Of a DNA stretch of 64,000 bases, positions 1 through 9,644 are shown one piece after another. Both the position numbers and the translations under genes were made by a program. The notes under the pieces were generated by a model, which was not told where the DNA came from, ran no database searches, and saw only the letters and a program-made list of their open reading frames with translations. The stretch is from NCBI GenBank assembly GCA_965243145.1, contig CBDEUB010000002.1, forward strand, positions 434,001 to 498,000, written 5' to 3'. Numbering within the stretch: the first letter of the stretch is position 1; every line of letters starts with the position of its first letter. Source of the stretch: CBDBLK01 sp965243145 (GTDB taxonomy: Bacteria; Bdellovibrionota; Bacteriovoracia; Bacteriovoracales; Bacteriovoracaceae).

Positions 1-258
1 AGTATCATTGTCCACTTCACCTCACTTTTAGGCAAAGATGCTGCATAAACCCGTAGTCCTGTGACTGCCTAAGAAGTTGAGGTGCTAAAACTTGACAAGC
101 GTCAAAAACTTACCCAATATAAGATGCATTGCAAAACACTGGGCACGGTTGAAAAAATGGAACAAGACATCCTGGCAGGGGGAGATATGGCCAATTTAAG
201 AGAGCTGAATATTTGAAATGATAAGGTTTCACTCGACTAACAAACAATGATAAACTAA
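1..258. other. Stretch without a supported gene
   Basis: No convincing gene is visible. One short open frame on the plus strand (82-216, GTG start, 44 codons) has no Shine-Dalgarno site and resembles nothing I recognise; stops block it upstream. The stretch looks like decayed coding sequence continuing into the DUF1640-like relic that follows. Confidence 0.4.
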
Positions 259-453
259 GGCCAAGGCCCTCAAACTTTGGCGGAGAATATTGTGGAAACT
301 AATATAAGCGGATTCAATACCTTTTTGGCCACCAAGCAGGATATTGCCGAACTCAAAAAAGATGTGGCCATCATCATGGGAAGCTATAGTTTCCTCATTC
401 TCGGTGCTCTAGTCACTCTGGCCAAGTTTGGACTTCTCACTCCAACACCTTAA
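259..453 (+). pseudogene. Relic of a DUF1640-like coiled-coil membrane protein
   Basis: The frame 259-453 encodes a short heptad-like segment (ATKQDIAELKKDV) followed by one hydrophobic segment and a short tail ending in TAA at 451-453. An ATKxDIAELxxxI segment followed by a single C-terminal membrane helix is the usual layout of the DUF1640 family, whose N-terminal part normally contains a conserved F-D-T region and an ALAE-type motif. Here the N-terminal part is broken by stops (one at 256-258), although fragments resembling it remain at about 223-290. A 53-codon product from the GTG at 292 is possible but I read this as a decaying remnant. Confidence 0.4.
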
Positions 454-476
454 CCCTATGGAACCCCCTATAGGCC

Positions 477-848
477 TTAGGCCTCCAGGGGAAAGAGCAC
501 TTGCCAGTAATTTTTGAACAGGTCGAAGTAGAGATAGGCGGAACACAAAAAGGCCGCCACCAAACTGCCCAGCAGGGCGAGGGTGCGGCCCAAGACCACA
601 TTCCCGCGCTGGTCTTCGCTGGACTGGCCAAACCACTTGATTGATCCAGGGTACAAGTGCAGGCCCGCAGACCCGTAGATGAGGAAACACATGACCAGAG
701 CGGTGATCACAAAAACTTTGCCGATGTCGCCCCTGTAGATGCCAATGGCCGCCAGGGCGATGGCCAAGCAAATATAGGAGATAAAGGCCATCAGGGCGTA
801 AACCAATAAAGTGGCGGTAGCGGTTTTGGCCAGGGATTCAACGCTCAT
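477..848 (-). CDS. Small multi-pass membrane protein
   Basis: A 123-residue protein starting at the ATG at 848-846; a longer frame exists but this start follows a G-rich stretch and gives a sensible N-terminus (MSVESLAKTATA). It has three to four hydrophobic segments, at roughly residues 10-38, 47-68 and 88-110, with little outside the membrane. It begins 16 bp after the stop of the giant lipoprotein gene and on the same strand, so the two are probably co-transcribed. I do not recognise the family. It could be an accessory or anchoring partner of the upstream lipoprotein, but that is only inferred from position. Confidence 0.7.
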   Translation of the reverse strand: MSVESLAKTATATLLVYALMAFISYICLAIALAAIGIYRGDIGKVFVITALVMCFLIYGSAGLHLYPGSIKWFGQSSEDQRGNVVLGRTLALLGSLVAAFLCSAYLYFDLFKNYWQVLFPLEA

Positions 849-864
849 TACTGGCCCCCCAATG

Positions 865-3800
865 CTACGGATTGGGATTGGGGCAGTTACCATTGCCGTA
901 CGCCTGTACACTCGCTATTTGCACCCAGGAAGATTCGTTGTAGTTGGTATCTGCCCTCCAGCGCGCTCGAACCGTACAAGTTGTATTAGAACCCCACCAA
1001 TATTTTAGCTCACCTGTACTGCTGTTTATACTACAACCAGTATTAGTATTAACTGTGTACTCCAGCGTGGTAGCACCTCCCGTGGGGGCATTGACGATAT
1101 TAAGTACCTTGCTAGCAGCGTCGGCACTACCATCAGCATCGCGGCAAATATAAGGATTGGCCCCGTAGGGATTGGTGGGGGCCGTGAGAATTTGATTTCC
1201 TTTGTCCACTTCCACAATTAAAAAGTCTGCCCAGGGAGTGAAAACATAAGTATCATCCCCTGGCCAGCGCACTTGAACGGTGCAAGTTCCCGCCCCCACT
1301 CCCGTCACTTGTCCGTTGGTGGCGACGGTGCAAATGGTGGCGTCCGCCGAGCGGTATTCCAGCGTACCATATCCTCCCGAGGGAAAACTCACCGCTGCCA
1401 AAGTCTCCAATACGGCCATACTGGGATTGCTGCCGTAAGGGTCATTGGGCACTACCACGGGACTCTGGCCTTCCTTGACCTGAATGTCGGTGATGGGAGA
1501 CAACCAGGCCTGGTAGTCGTCCCGAACGCTGACCGCACGCACCTGGCAAGTGCCCTGGGATGAGGCAATTAGGGTGCGCTCATCGGGGTCTCCCGTCCCT
1601 TTAAAGGAACAGCTGGTGCTCCCAGCATCTACCACCAAATAGAGTATATCCGCGCTGACATCGGCCCCTTGAACCGCTCCCAGCAGCACTTCCGTCCCCC
1701 ACGCCATCTGATCAGTACCCGCCGCCCAACTCACTCCCGTCTGGGGTGCTGGTGAAGGAGTGACACTAAAAATTTGGGTGGTGGAAGCGTATCCTAGCTT
1801 GTTGACCTGCAAGGCAATAGAGCAAGTGGAAGTGCCGCTAAAGGAGAGCCTGTTGTTGTTGTCATTCCAAGTGCAATCCCCGGCAATTTTCCGCGCCGAC
1901 CAGTCATCCAGAGCGGGAGTCGAAGTGGGGGCGGCGAGGGTGGCGTCCACTCCCACCACCGCACTGCCGGGAAAAGAGGCCCAGGCAACCGAACTCAAAC
2001 GGTTCCCCTCGGTGAGTATGGGGATTGCGGGTAAATTGTCCCCCATCTCACCGGCATCGTCTCCGATTGTCTCAATCCCTCCATATCCGTACGAAAATTC
2101 TCCCCAACATTTGACCGTATTGTCGTTTAAGAAGGCACAGGTTCTACCGCTCACATTCACCGCCAGAGCGGTTTTGCCCGTGCCCAAATCCACCGCCGGC
2201 AAATTGTCCCCCATCTCGCTGACACCGTCTCCCCGATTGTCGGTATTCCCCAGTCCCAATTCCCCATAACCATTTTCGCCCCAACACTTGACCGTATTGT
2301 CATTTAACAGGGCACAAGTGTGGTCACTGCCCGCACTCACCGCCAGGGCGGTTTTGCCCGCACCCAAATCCACCGCCGGCAAATTGTCCCCCATCTCACT
2401 AGCACTGTCCCCCCGACTGTCAGTATCCCCCAGTCCCAATTTCCCTGAACCATTCTCTCCCCAGCACTTCACCGTATTGTCATTTAACAGGGCACAAGTG
2501 TGGCCACGGCCCGCACTCACCGCCAGAGCAGTTTTGCCCGTGCCCAAATCCACCGCCGGCAAATTGTCCCCCATCTCGCTGACACCGTCTCCCCGATTGT
2601 CGGTATTCCCCAACCCCAATTGGCCTTCAGTATTTCTTCCCCAGCACTTGACCGTATTGTCATTTAACAGGGCACAAGCGTGGTAATGGCCCGCACTCAC
2701 CGCCAGAGCAGTTTTGCCCGTGCCCAAATCCACCGTCCCCGCCGGACTACTCTGGGCAGTGGTATTCCCCAACCCCAATTGGCCTTCAGTATTTCTTCCC
2801 CAGCACTTGACCGTAGAGTCATCCAACAGAGCACAGGTGTACTGGGTTCCCAAACTCACCGCACTGGCGGTTCTCCCCGCACCCAAATTGACCTTTACAT
2901 TGGGAGGACTCGTTTTTGGGACACCAATAGAACCCAACCCCAACGCTCCAAATTGATAATTGTCCCCCCAGCACTTGAGAGACCCATCGGTGACAATGGC
3001 GCAAGTGTGTCTATAAGTGCTAGTTTCCACGCTGGCCACATCCCCATCCCCACTGACATCCACAAAGGGAAGCGCCCCCCCCATCTCGTTGGGATCATCC
3101 CCCCGATCAACTTCGTCCCCCACTCCCAATGGCCCATCAGTATTACTTCCCCAGCACTTGAGAGTTCCATCACTAAAGCGCGCGCAAGCAGAATTTCCAC
3201 GGGCCGAAAACTGAGTGGGGTAGGCGCTATTGGCGGCAATGGTGATGCTGGAGTCGCTGGACTCCCAGTCCTCAAAAGAGGGGTGGGTGCTCACCGCCCG
3301 CACCGTGCAAGTCCCCCCGGCGGAAAACGCCAGAGTGCGCGCCAATGCGCCGTCCGCTCCCCGGAAAAAACAATTCGTGGTCCCGGGGGCGTCCACTTCA
3401 TAGTGCACCAATGCCCCGTTGGGTACTCCCGTCACCGCTGTCAACACAATATCTCGCCCCACGGTGCCGCTGGTGGGAGCGGGGTTCCACGCCAACCCCG
3501 TCTGTGTGCCCGGAGCGACGGTAAACTCGATCTCCGGTGCCGAGTATTCGGCATAACCTGTCGAAGAGGCCGTGGCGACAATCCGGCAAATATCCCCCGT
3601 TTGAGCGTCCGTACCAATGCTCAGATCCCCATTCGCCGCCACCGCACAAATATTCGACCGGGGCGCTCCGTAGCGCACTCCCTCGGCCACATAGGCCCAA
3701 CTCAGCGCCACTCCGTTGTCGTCGCTGGCGGGCGGGGATTGAACCGGCAAAGCACTTCCCCCAATTCTAAGGACTCCACTGTGGCCAGGATTACCCGCAC

Positions 3801-6800
3801 TCACCATATCCAGGGTTCCCGCCTGGAGAGGAATGACGATCGTCTGGGTGGCGTCATTATATCCGTTCTTCGTCGCGGTAATCTCCACCGAACAAGACGC
3901 CGGCATCGCCACCACATTGGCGCGCACTTCTCCCGTAGCACTGTCCACCAGCACACAATCCAATTCGCCCGTGTCGAGGGCATAAGAATGCATCACTCCC
4001 TGAGTGGTAAAGCTGGGGGCACTGGGAGTCACGGTGCTGCCTCCAATCACCAGATTGCCGGTAAAACTGCCCCAGTTGGCAACCGTCAGCATCCCCCTGG
4101 CAATCGCCACCGTTTGCATGGTCTCCCAGGGCGAGGGGACATAATCATTGTTCCCCTTCCAGCGCGCCTGAACCACACAATTGCCGTCCAACAGGGCCTC
4201 TACCTCACCATTGGCCAAGGCCACCGAGCAAATCGTCCCGGTGGTGGTCTGGTACTCCGCCACCCCGTGGCCACCGCCGCCGGTGGGGAGAGATTGTCGG
4301 CCCAGTGTCCCTCCCGTCGCCAGCGCGGGCGAGCTTCCGTAAATATCGCTGGCACTCGGCGCGGCCTGATCCCCCTTGGCCACTGTAATAGTGGCCAAAA
4401 TTCCCCAGTTCGATGCGGTGTAATCCGCCGTCGCCCCCCAACGGGATTCAATGGTACAAGTCCCCGTGCGGGAAACCCCAGTGACTGTCCCGTCTGCCAC
4501 CACTGTACAGGCGGAGGTATTGGAAGAGCGGAACTCCAAACTCCCCTGCCCACTGGCCGGGGCGGTGTCTATGGCCAAAGTGCCATCCACTTGAACCTGG
4601 GGGTTGGCACCATAGGGGTTATTTGCCGTGGGCAGTGCCTGAGTTCCCTGAGTCAGGGTAATGGAGAGAATATTATCCAACCAGGGCGAGGGATTGTAGT
4701 TGGCATCACCCTTCCAACGCACTCGAATCGTACAGGCCCCCACCGTCACCCCGGTGACTGTCCCCGTAGTGTCATCCACCGTACACACCGAGGTGGTGGT
4801 GGAGTCGTACTCCAGAGTGCCATGCCCACCCCCTCCTGAGGGAGTATTCTCTACGGCGAGGGTTCCCCCCGCCGCCAGTGTGGGCGAGTTGCCGTAGACA
4901 TTGCTGCCAGTAGGTGCCGCCTGGTTGCCCTGGCCCACGCTAAAGGTGTGAATCGTCGTCCAGCCAGAGGGATTGTAGTCGTCACTCGCCACCCAGCGCG
5001 CTTGCACTTGGCAAGTTCCCACCGCATCTCCAGTGACATCCCCGCTGGAGTCGTGAACCGTGCAAACATCCGCATCGGTGGATTGGTATTCCAGGGAAGT
5101 TTCCCCTCCCGTGGGAACATTCTCCAGTGCCAAAAATCCCTCCACGATGAGCACTGGTGTGCCGCTGCCGTAGGGTTGGTTAAATGTCACTGTCTGTGTG
5201 CCGGGGTTGACCGTCACCGTCACCGACTCCATTCCCGGCACATGGGTACTGGGGTCTGCCGGGGTGGCGGTCAAGCTCACCTCACAACTTCCCGCTCCCA
5301 CAATCGTCAGTGCTCCCGTAGAGGAATCCACTGTGCAAACCCCTGACGGGGTGGCGGAATAAGAGGCGTCCGCCGAAGCGGGGTTCAGGGTGGGTGCTTG
5401 CAAGGCCGGTGCCGCCTGCCCCACTGTTGCCGTATTGGAGTTGGCATAACCCGTCCAAGTAATCCCCACCGGAGGCAAGTCGCTAATGCTAATATCGTGA
5501 TCCGACGATTCCCAAGGATTGTACCCCGTCTTGGCCACTTTCGCCTTCACCTTACAAGTCCCGGCCGCACTAAAAGTCAGCACCGGCACAGTCGCCGTGC
5601 TAAAAGCACAACTCGTCGTCCCCGCATCGGAGACTGTATAGGAAGCATCTCCCGTCACATCCCCCACCGTGGCCACTGGATTGAGTGTCGCCGGAGAGTC
5701 CCCCACCAAAAAGGTGGCCGTTCCCGGAGTCCAGGAAAGACCTACGAATGCGCCTGGGCCAACATTGATGGAAACTTCCGGCGAAGTCCATGTCTGGTAC
5801 CCGGTGAGAGTTGCCGACGCCTGCACTTTACAAGTTCCAATATTGGTAAAGATGAGGGTGTGGGCATCCGCCCCCGAATTGCCCTTCCAAGCGCAGGCCG
5901 TCGCCCCCGCATCCGTAACCGCATAATTGATCGCAGCAGTCGTGTCTGCTCCGGCGACTGCCGCCAATAATAATTCGGCACCCACCGTTCCCGCCGTCAC
6001 CGGACTCCAAGAAATTCCCCCCTGTGTGCCCAAGGCAACGCTGACGGAGATTTCCGGCGAAGTCCATGTCTGGTATCCGGTACGAGTTGCCGATGCCTGC
6101 ACCTTACAAGTTCCGGCATTGGTAAAGATGAGAGTGCGGGCATCCGCCCCACTGTTGCCCTTAAAGGCACAACCCGTCGCCCCCGCATCCGTAACCGCAT
6201 AATTGATCGCAGCAGTCGTGTCCGCTCCGGCGACTGCCGCCAATAATAATTCGTCACCCACCGTTCCCGCCGTCACCGGACTCCAAGAAATTCCCCCCTG
6301 AGTCCCCAACGCCACCACAATATCCGCAATGCTCGTCCAATCGTCGTATCCCGTGCGCGACACTGTTGCCCTGACTCTACAAGTTCCAGCATTGGTAAAA
6401 AAGAGGGTGCGAGTGGACGCATCACTACTCCTCCAAGCGCAACCGGTGGTGCCCGCCGCGGCCACGACATAATTCACCACAGCGGAAGCGTCCGCTCCGG
6501 CAACTGCCGCTAGCAACAAATCCGCTCCCACTGTTCCCGAGACCGACGGACTCCAGGTAATCCCCGCCTGTTGCCCCCGCACGAAAACCACTGGAGCGGC
6601 AATTTCCTTTTCCAAATATCCCAGGGGCGTGCTGCCAGAACTCGCCAACAAAACGATCTGACAGTCCCCCATCGCCACCCCCTCGATCTCCCCGTTGGTG
6701 CTATTGACTGTGCAAATAGAGGTATCCTGGGAAGTATAAGTGTAGGCCGGCGATGCTATCTCATCGCCGAGGGCGTTGGGTGCTTGAGTCCCCCCAATCG

Positions 6801-7932
6801 ACATCGCCGCATTGGGGTATCCATCCCAAGTGGTATCGTTTTGCTCCACCGTTTCAATTTCCCGCTCAAAAATGCGATCCACAAAATTGGCGGCCTCTAC
6901 CTTTAAAACGATCTTGCAGATGCCTTTGTTGTTGGAGTCGCCATCGGGAGTGATCCTCCCCCGCACTCCATTGTTGGAGTCATTGTCATTGTCCACTGTA
7001 CAAACCGTCAGAGTCTTAGACACATAATCGGCCGTCACATCCCCCGCAGGCGAGTCCACCAACGCTACCGGATCAAGCCCCTCCGTGTAGAGCATCTGTG
7101 CAGGGTTATAATAACTGGTGGCGTACCCCTCCCACGCCGTCTTCTGCATCTCCAAAACCAGTTCTTCCACCTCCACTTCCGTATCTAAAATCCCATCGTC
7201 GTCGGTGTCTATCCGCTTGGGTGCCCCCAGACAACGGCCAGAGTTATCCGATAAATTGACCCGGCAAATTGTCTTGCTATTGCCTCCCCCCTCTTCTCCA
7301 TTCACCACCACCGCCCAGTCGTCCGAACACCTCAGGGCCTTGTCCCCGTTGACCAGTCCCGATTCACAATTAAAGCTAGTCCCCGTCTCGCTACTGATGG
7401 CCTGAAAAACCGTCACACAGGGGGTAGACGCCCCGTCCACATAACAAGTGAGCGTCGAGACAAACTGCATCTCCAAGAAAAAATCTTCTCCCCACAGATC
7501 GCGGATTTCTTTGGCATGGACACGGGCGCTGGCACTGCCAAATCCCCCGAATAAGAGGGGCGAACCTGTCTCTTCCAACCCCATGCACACGCTGAGTTCC
7601 TGTCCCCCGACTTCTTCCATGCGGCACACTTCTTCATTATTGGGATCAGTGGCGTCGTAGCTCACCGTCATCCCGTCATCAAACGCCAACTGGCGCTCGG
7701 TGGCGGTAATGGCAGCGGGGTCGGGAATCTGGGCATCCCCCGCCTGTTCCCAAGGAGTCGGCGGCGGAGGTGCTGGCGGTGCTGGAGGCGATCCCGTCGG
7801 TGGTGCCGGTGTGGAACCGCCGCCGCCGCCACCACCTGCGCCGCCGTCATCACCACTACAGGCGGCGAGGGCGAGTAAAATCAACAAACGAAGCAAAACG
7901 GTTTTAACTTTCTGCGTATTCAGTACAAACAT
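865..7932 (-). CDS. Giant lipoprotein with Ig-like modules and RCC1 repeats
   Basis: A 2355-residue exported lipoprotein. The N-terminus has a hydrophobic signal ending in a lipobox (LAAC, Cys about residue 25), then a Gly-rich and a Pro-rich linker. Most of the length is made of roughly 90-residue beta-rich modules with paired cysteines and recurrent phrases such as GTCKVQA and CTVDxxTGxVTG, typical of bacterial Ig-like cell-surface repeats. Between about residues 1575 and 1975 lie RCC1-type propeller repeats (CALLNDNTVKCWG, GQLGLGNT), which are almost identical at DNA level at about 2110-2880. Further Ig-like modules close the protein. A Shine-Dalgarno site (AAGGAG) lies 9 nt before the ATG. 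Likely an outer-surface protein for adhesion or prey/host contact; the ligand is unknown. A 10-copy 8-bp repeat sits upstream and could vary its expression. Confidence 0.85.
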   Translation of the reverse strand: MFVLNTQKVKTVLLRLLILLALAACSGDDGGAGGGGGGGSTPAPPTGSPPAPPAPPPPTPWEQAGDAQIPDPAAITATERQLAFDDGMTVSYDATDPNNEEVCRMEEVGGQELSVCMGLEETGSPLLFGGFGSASARVHAKEIRDLWGEDFFLEMQFVSTLTCYVDGASTPCVTVFQAISSETGTSFNCESGLVNGDKALRCSDDWAVVVNGEEGGGNSKTICRVNLSDNSGRCLGAPKRIDTDDDGILDTEVEVEELVLEMQKTAWEGYATSYYNPAQMLYTEGLDPVALVDSPAGDVTADYVSKTLTVCTVDNDNDSNNGVRGRITPDGDSNNKGICKIVLKVEAANFVDRIFEREIETVEQNDTTWDGYPNAAMSIGGTQAPNALGDEIASPAYTYTSQDTSICTVNSTNGEIEGVAMGDCQIVLLASSGSTPLGYLEKEIAAPVVFVRGQQAGITWSPSVSGTVGADLLLAAVAGADASAVVNYVVAAAGTTGCAWRSSDASTRTLFFTNAGTCRVRATVSRTGYDDWTSIADIVVALGTQGGISWSPVTAGTVGDELLLAAVAGADTTAAINYAVTDAGATGCAFKGNSGADARTLIFTNAGTCKVQASATRTGYQTWTSPEISVSVALGTQGGISWSPVTAGTVGAELLLAAVAGADTTAAINYAVTDAGATACAWKGNSGADAHTLIFTNIGTCKVQASATLTGYQTWTSPEVSINVGPGAFVGLSWTPGTATFLVGDSPATLNPVATVGDVTGDASYTVSDAGTTSCAFSTATVPVLTFSAAGTCKVKAKVAKTGYNPWESSDHDISISDLPPVGITWTGYANSNTATVGQAAPALQAPTLNPASADASYSATPSGVCTVDSSTGALTIVGAGSCEVSLTATPADPSTHVPGMESVTVTVNPGTQTVTFNQPYGSGTPVLIVEGFLALENVPTGGETSLEYQSTDADVCTVHDSSGDVTGDAVGTCQVQARWVASDDYNPSGWTTIHTFSVGQGNQAAPTGSNVYGNSPTLAAGGTLAVENTPSGGGGHGTLEYDSTTTSVCTVDDTTGTVTGVTVGACTIRVRWKGDANYNPSPWLDNILSITLTQGTQALPTANNPYGANPQVQVDGTLAIDTAPASGQGSLEFRSSNTSACTVVADGTVTGVSRTGTCTIESRWGATADYTASNWGILATITVAKGDQAAPSASDIYGSSPALATGGTLGRQSLPTGGGGHGVAEYQTTTGTICSVALANGEVEALLDGNCVVQARWKGNNDYVPSPWETMQTVAIARGMLTVANWGSFTGNLVIGGSTVTPSAPSFTTQGVMHSYALDTGELDCVLVDSATGEVRANVVAMPASCSVEITATKNGYNDATQTIVIPLQAGTLDMVSAGNPGHSGVLRIGGSALPVQSPPASDDNGVALSWAYVAEGVRYGAPRSNICAVAANGDLSIGTDAQTGDICRIVATASSTGYAEYSAPEIEFTVAPGTQTGLAWNPAPTSGTVGRDIVLTAVTGVPNGALVHYEVDAPGTTNCFFRGADGALARTLAFSAGGTCTVRAVSTHPSFEDWESSDSSITIAANSAYPTQFSARGNSACARFSDGTLKCWGSNTDGPLGVGDEVDRGDDPNEMGGALPFVDVSGDGDVASVETSTYRHTCAIVTDGSLKCWGDNYQFGALGLGSIGVPKTSPPNVKVNLGAGRTASAVSLGTQYTCALLDDSTVKCWGRNTEGQLGLGNTTAQSSPAGTVDLGTGKTALAVSAGHYHACALLNDNTVKCWGRNTEGQLGLGNTDNRGDGVSEMGDNLPAVDLGTGKTALAVSAGRGHTCALLNDNTVKCWGENGSGKLGLGDTDSRGDSASEMGDNLPAVDLGAGKTALAVSAGSDHTCALLNDNTVKCWGENGYGELGLGNTDNRGDGVSEMGDNLPAVDLGTGKTALAVNVSGRTCAFLNDNTVKCWGEFSYGYGGIETIGDDAGEMGDNLPAIPILTEGNRLSSVAWASFPGSAVVGVDATLAAPTSTPALDDWSARKIAGDCTWNDNNNRLSFSGTSTCSIALQVNKLGYASTTQIFSVTPSPAPQTGVSWAAGTDQMAWGTEVLLGAVQGADVSADILYLVVDAGSTSCSFKGTGDPDERTLIASSQGTCQVRAVSVRDDYQAWLSPITDIQVKEGQSPVVVPNDPYGSNPSMAVLETLAAVSFPSGGYGTLEYRSADATICTVATNGQVTGVGAGTCTVQVRWPGDDTYVFTPWADFLIVEVDKGNQILTAPTNPYGANPYICRDADGSADAASKVLNIVNAPTGGATTLEYTVNTNTGCSINSSTGELKYWWGSNTTCTVRARWRADTNYNESSWVQIASVQAYGNGNCPNPNP

Positions 7933-8000
7933 CAGTGAACTCCTTGTTCAAAGTTGATTTTTTTGCTTTTTAATTTTTGAGTTAAATTGAGATAGCTTAT

Positions 8001-8080
8001 CGACTGGGCGACTGGGCGACTGGGCGACTGGGCGACTGGGCGACTGGGCGACTGGGCGACTGGGCGACTGGGCGACTGGG
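8001..8080. repeat. Octanucleotide tandem repeat, 10 copies of CGACTGGG
   Basis: Ten perfect, uninterrupted copies of the 8-bp unit occupy 8001-8080, followed by a partial copy (CGA). The tract lies 69-148 bp upstream of the start codon of the giant lipoprotein gene, in its presumed promoter region. Perfect short tandem arrays change copy number by slipped-strand mispairing, and in promoter regions they can tune expression of surface proteins. No CRISPR-like spacer structure is present. Confidence 0.95.
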
Positions 8081-8104
8081 CGATACCATTTTTAAATCAT
8101 CCAT

Positions 8105-8150
8105 GAAAAAAAGTTAAACTGTCTCCATCAGTTTAAGAAATTTTTTTTTA
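8105..8150. terminator. Bidirectional hairpin terminator
   Basis: A perfect 8-bp stem TTAAACTG/CAGTTTAA (8114-8121 and 8129-8136) with a 7-nt loop. On the minus strand it is followed by CTTTTTTT, fitting termination of the 9638-8201 operon; on the plus strand a T9 run follows after a few bases. Confidence 0.7.
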
Positions 8151-8200
8151 CAACGCAAATTTTTTTGCCCATTATCTGATTTTTTTTACAACTATCCGCA

Positions 8201-8953
8201 TTATGCATGGCCAATCATTTGGCCCACCTCCCGGCGCACTTCTTCCAAGTCTTTAAAAGTCATCTCTCCTTTGATCAATAACACAAAAAGATGGGCCAAA
8301 AGGTTTTCCTCGCAAAAATAGTAGTCAAACAAACTTTTCCCCTTGAACATGTACTCCTCAAACTGGGGCCTGAAAAAAGTCAACTTGTGCCTGACTCCGG
8401 CAGCAAAAAAAAGTTCCATAAAAGAGGGAACCGAAAAAAGGCCCACTATGTTGCTGCCCACGAAACGGGCGTCGTCGATCTCCTCCACCTGATCTTTAAT
8501 CTCGGCGAAGAGGTCAAACTCCCGGCAACAAAAACAGGCAAACACGATGGTGCTCTCGATAAAGCGTTCCCACCTGGAGAGCAAATCAAGGTTGCGGCGG
8601 ATAAAGTCCACCCGCTCCCCCTCGTCAAAGGCCAAATGGTCAAACAGGCCATCGGTGGAAGTCTCCCGGTATTGCAACAGCATCTGCGCTATATTGAGGC
8701 GCAAACTGTCCATGGTGGTTAAATTTCGGCCAGTCAAATAGGCGCGAAACAGCGCCTCCTTGTCCTCGAAAGGGCAGTTTTGAAAAATCACCTCCGCCGG
8801 CAAATTCAAATTGGAAATATAGTTGAGAAAAATGCCATCCTTGAGTTCCGATTTGTGATAGTCCACCACATAAAAACAATCCTTCTTTTCAATAAAGTGC
8901 TTGAGTTCCGCCACTTCCAAGGGCAGTGTGACTTTTTTGATTTCTGCTTCCAT
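8201..8953 (-). CDS. Unknown protein of the radical SAM locus
   Basis: A 250-residue soluble protein with no signal peptide or membrane segment, rich in Leu, Phe and acidic residues and apparently mainly alpha-helical. A longer frame upstream exists, but the ATG at 8953-8951 lies one base after the stop of the preceding gene (TAGCATG), which argues for coupled translation from this start. It contains an ACFCC cysteine cluster near residue 150. I recognise no family. As the distal gene of a two-gene operon divergent from a SPASM radical SAM enzyme, it may be a partner or carrier in the same modification pathway (inference from position only). Confidence 0.75.
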   Translation of the reverse strand: MEAEIKKVTLPLEVAELKHFIEKKDCFYVVDYHKSELKDGIFLNYISNLNLPAEVIFQNCPFEDKEALFRAYLTGRNLTTMDSLRLNIAQMLLQYRETSTDGLFDHLAFDEGERVDFIRRNLDLLSRWERFIESTIVFACFCCREFDLFAEIKDQVEEIDDARFVGSNIVGLFSVPSFMELFFAAGVRHKLTFFRPQFEEYMFKGKSLFDYYFCEENLLAHLFVLLIKGEMTFKDLEEVRREVGQMIGHA

Positions 8954-8954
8954 G

Positions 8955-9638
8955 CTAACGCCTCCCCCTGGCGTGGTGGCAGTCCATGTGGCAAGAACTG
9001 TGGCACACTGTAATACCCTTAGTGTTCCTATTTCTGTAATAACTGAGGACACTCGCCAACCTGTCAATAAAAGTATCAATGGCGGCAGAGGGGTTGCTGC
9101 CCCCGGTGCGAAGGGCATTGTAGGGATTGGGGTCGCGGGCGATGCGGGATTTAAAATTCGGAAAAAGGGGCCGATGATCGGCCGATAAAGCGGTGATTTT
9201 ATCAAACTCCATAAATTGGGAACCGAGAGTCTCGTGTTCACTTAGCGACATCCAGCGGTTCACGGATCCTTGAATATGACGCCCCCTTATAGTCATATAT
9301 TGATGTCGGGTAAGTCTTTTAGTGTACAAATTGGCCTTGCGGATGGAACTGTAGAAATGGGAGAGGTGCAGGAAGAGAGTCACCAAATCGGAAGCGCTAA
9401 TCAGGTTTCCGCGCGGAGAGATTTCATTGAGACTTGAGGCAGAGGGAAGCAGGAAAGCGGAGTCATACACCAGGTCGTTGGGAGTAAAATCTTCCCGGTG
9501 CCAAGAAGAGACATCGTGATTAACCCGCTCAGGCGCGGGCACATTACCCTTGTGAATTTCAATGGCATCGCGGGCGGGCCTGAGCACCCGATCAATAAAG
9601 CGGTTCAATTTGTCGGTTTTATTGACATAATTACTCAT
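8955..9638 (-). CDS. Unknown protein with CxxxCxxxC C-terminal tail, candidate radical SAM substrate
   Basis: A 227-residue protein whose body has no recognised domain but whose last 16 residues read CHSSCHMDCHHARGRR, that is, three cysteines at four-residue spacing, each followed by His, then a basic end. Such Cys-xxx repeats at a C-terminus next to a SPASM radical SAM enzyme are typical of peptide substrates for thioether or related crosslinks, although known precursors are usually much shorter; a metal-binding tail is the alternative. The ATG at 9638 is preferred over a TTG two codons upstream because a promoter (TTGACA, 17 bp, AACAAT) ends 6 nt before it, predicting a leaderless message. 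It is transcribed divergently from the radical SAM gene at 9702. Confidence 0.7.
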   Translation of the reverse strand: MSNYVNKTDKLNRFIDRVLRPARDAIEIHKGNVPAPERVNHDVSSWHREDFTPNDLVYDSAFLLPSASSLNEISPRGNLISASDLVTLFLHLSHFYSSIRKANLYTKRLTRHQYMTIRGRHIQGSVNRWMSLSEHETLGSQFMEFDKITALSADHRPLFPNFKSRIARDPNPYNALRTGGSNPSAAIDTFIDRLASVLSYYRNRNTKGITVCHSSCHMDCHHARGRR

Positions 9639-9644
9639 CCCCAA

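Noticed and set aside
82..216. 44-codon open frame
   Set aside because: No ribosome-binding site, no recognisable features and surrounding decay; kept only as a note in the edge entry.
2110..2880. Repeated DNA as a CRISPR or mobile array
   Set aside because: The periodicity is explained by RCC1 repeats in frame within the lipoprotein gene.
2680..4839. Long open frame on the plus strand opposite the giant lipoprotein gene
   Set aside because: It is antisense to a repetitive, GC-rich gene with clear protein repeats on the minus strand; its translation is low-complexity Arg/Pro/His-rich, with no start signal.
8001..8080. CRISPR-like array
   Set aside because: The repeats are contiguous 8-mers with no spacers and no cas genes nearby.
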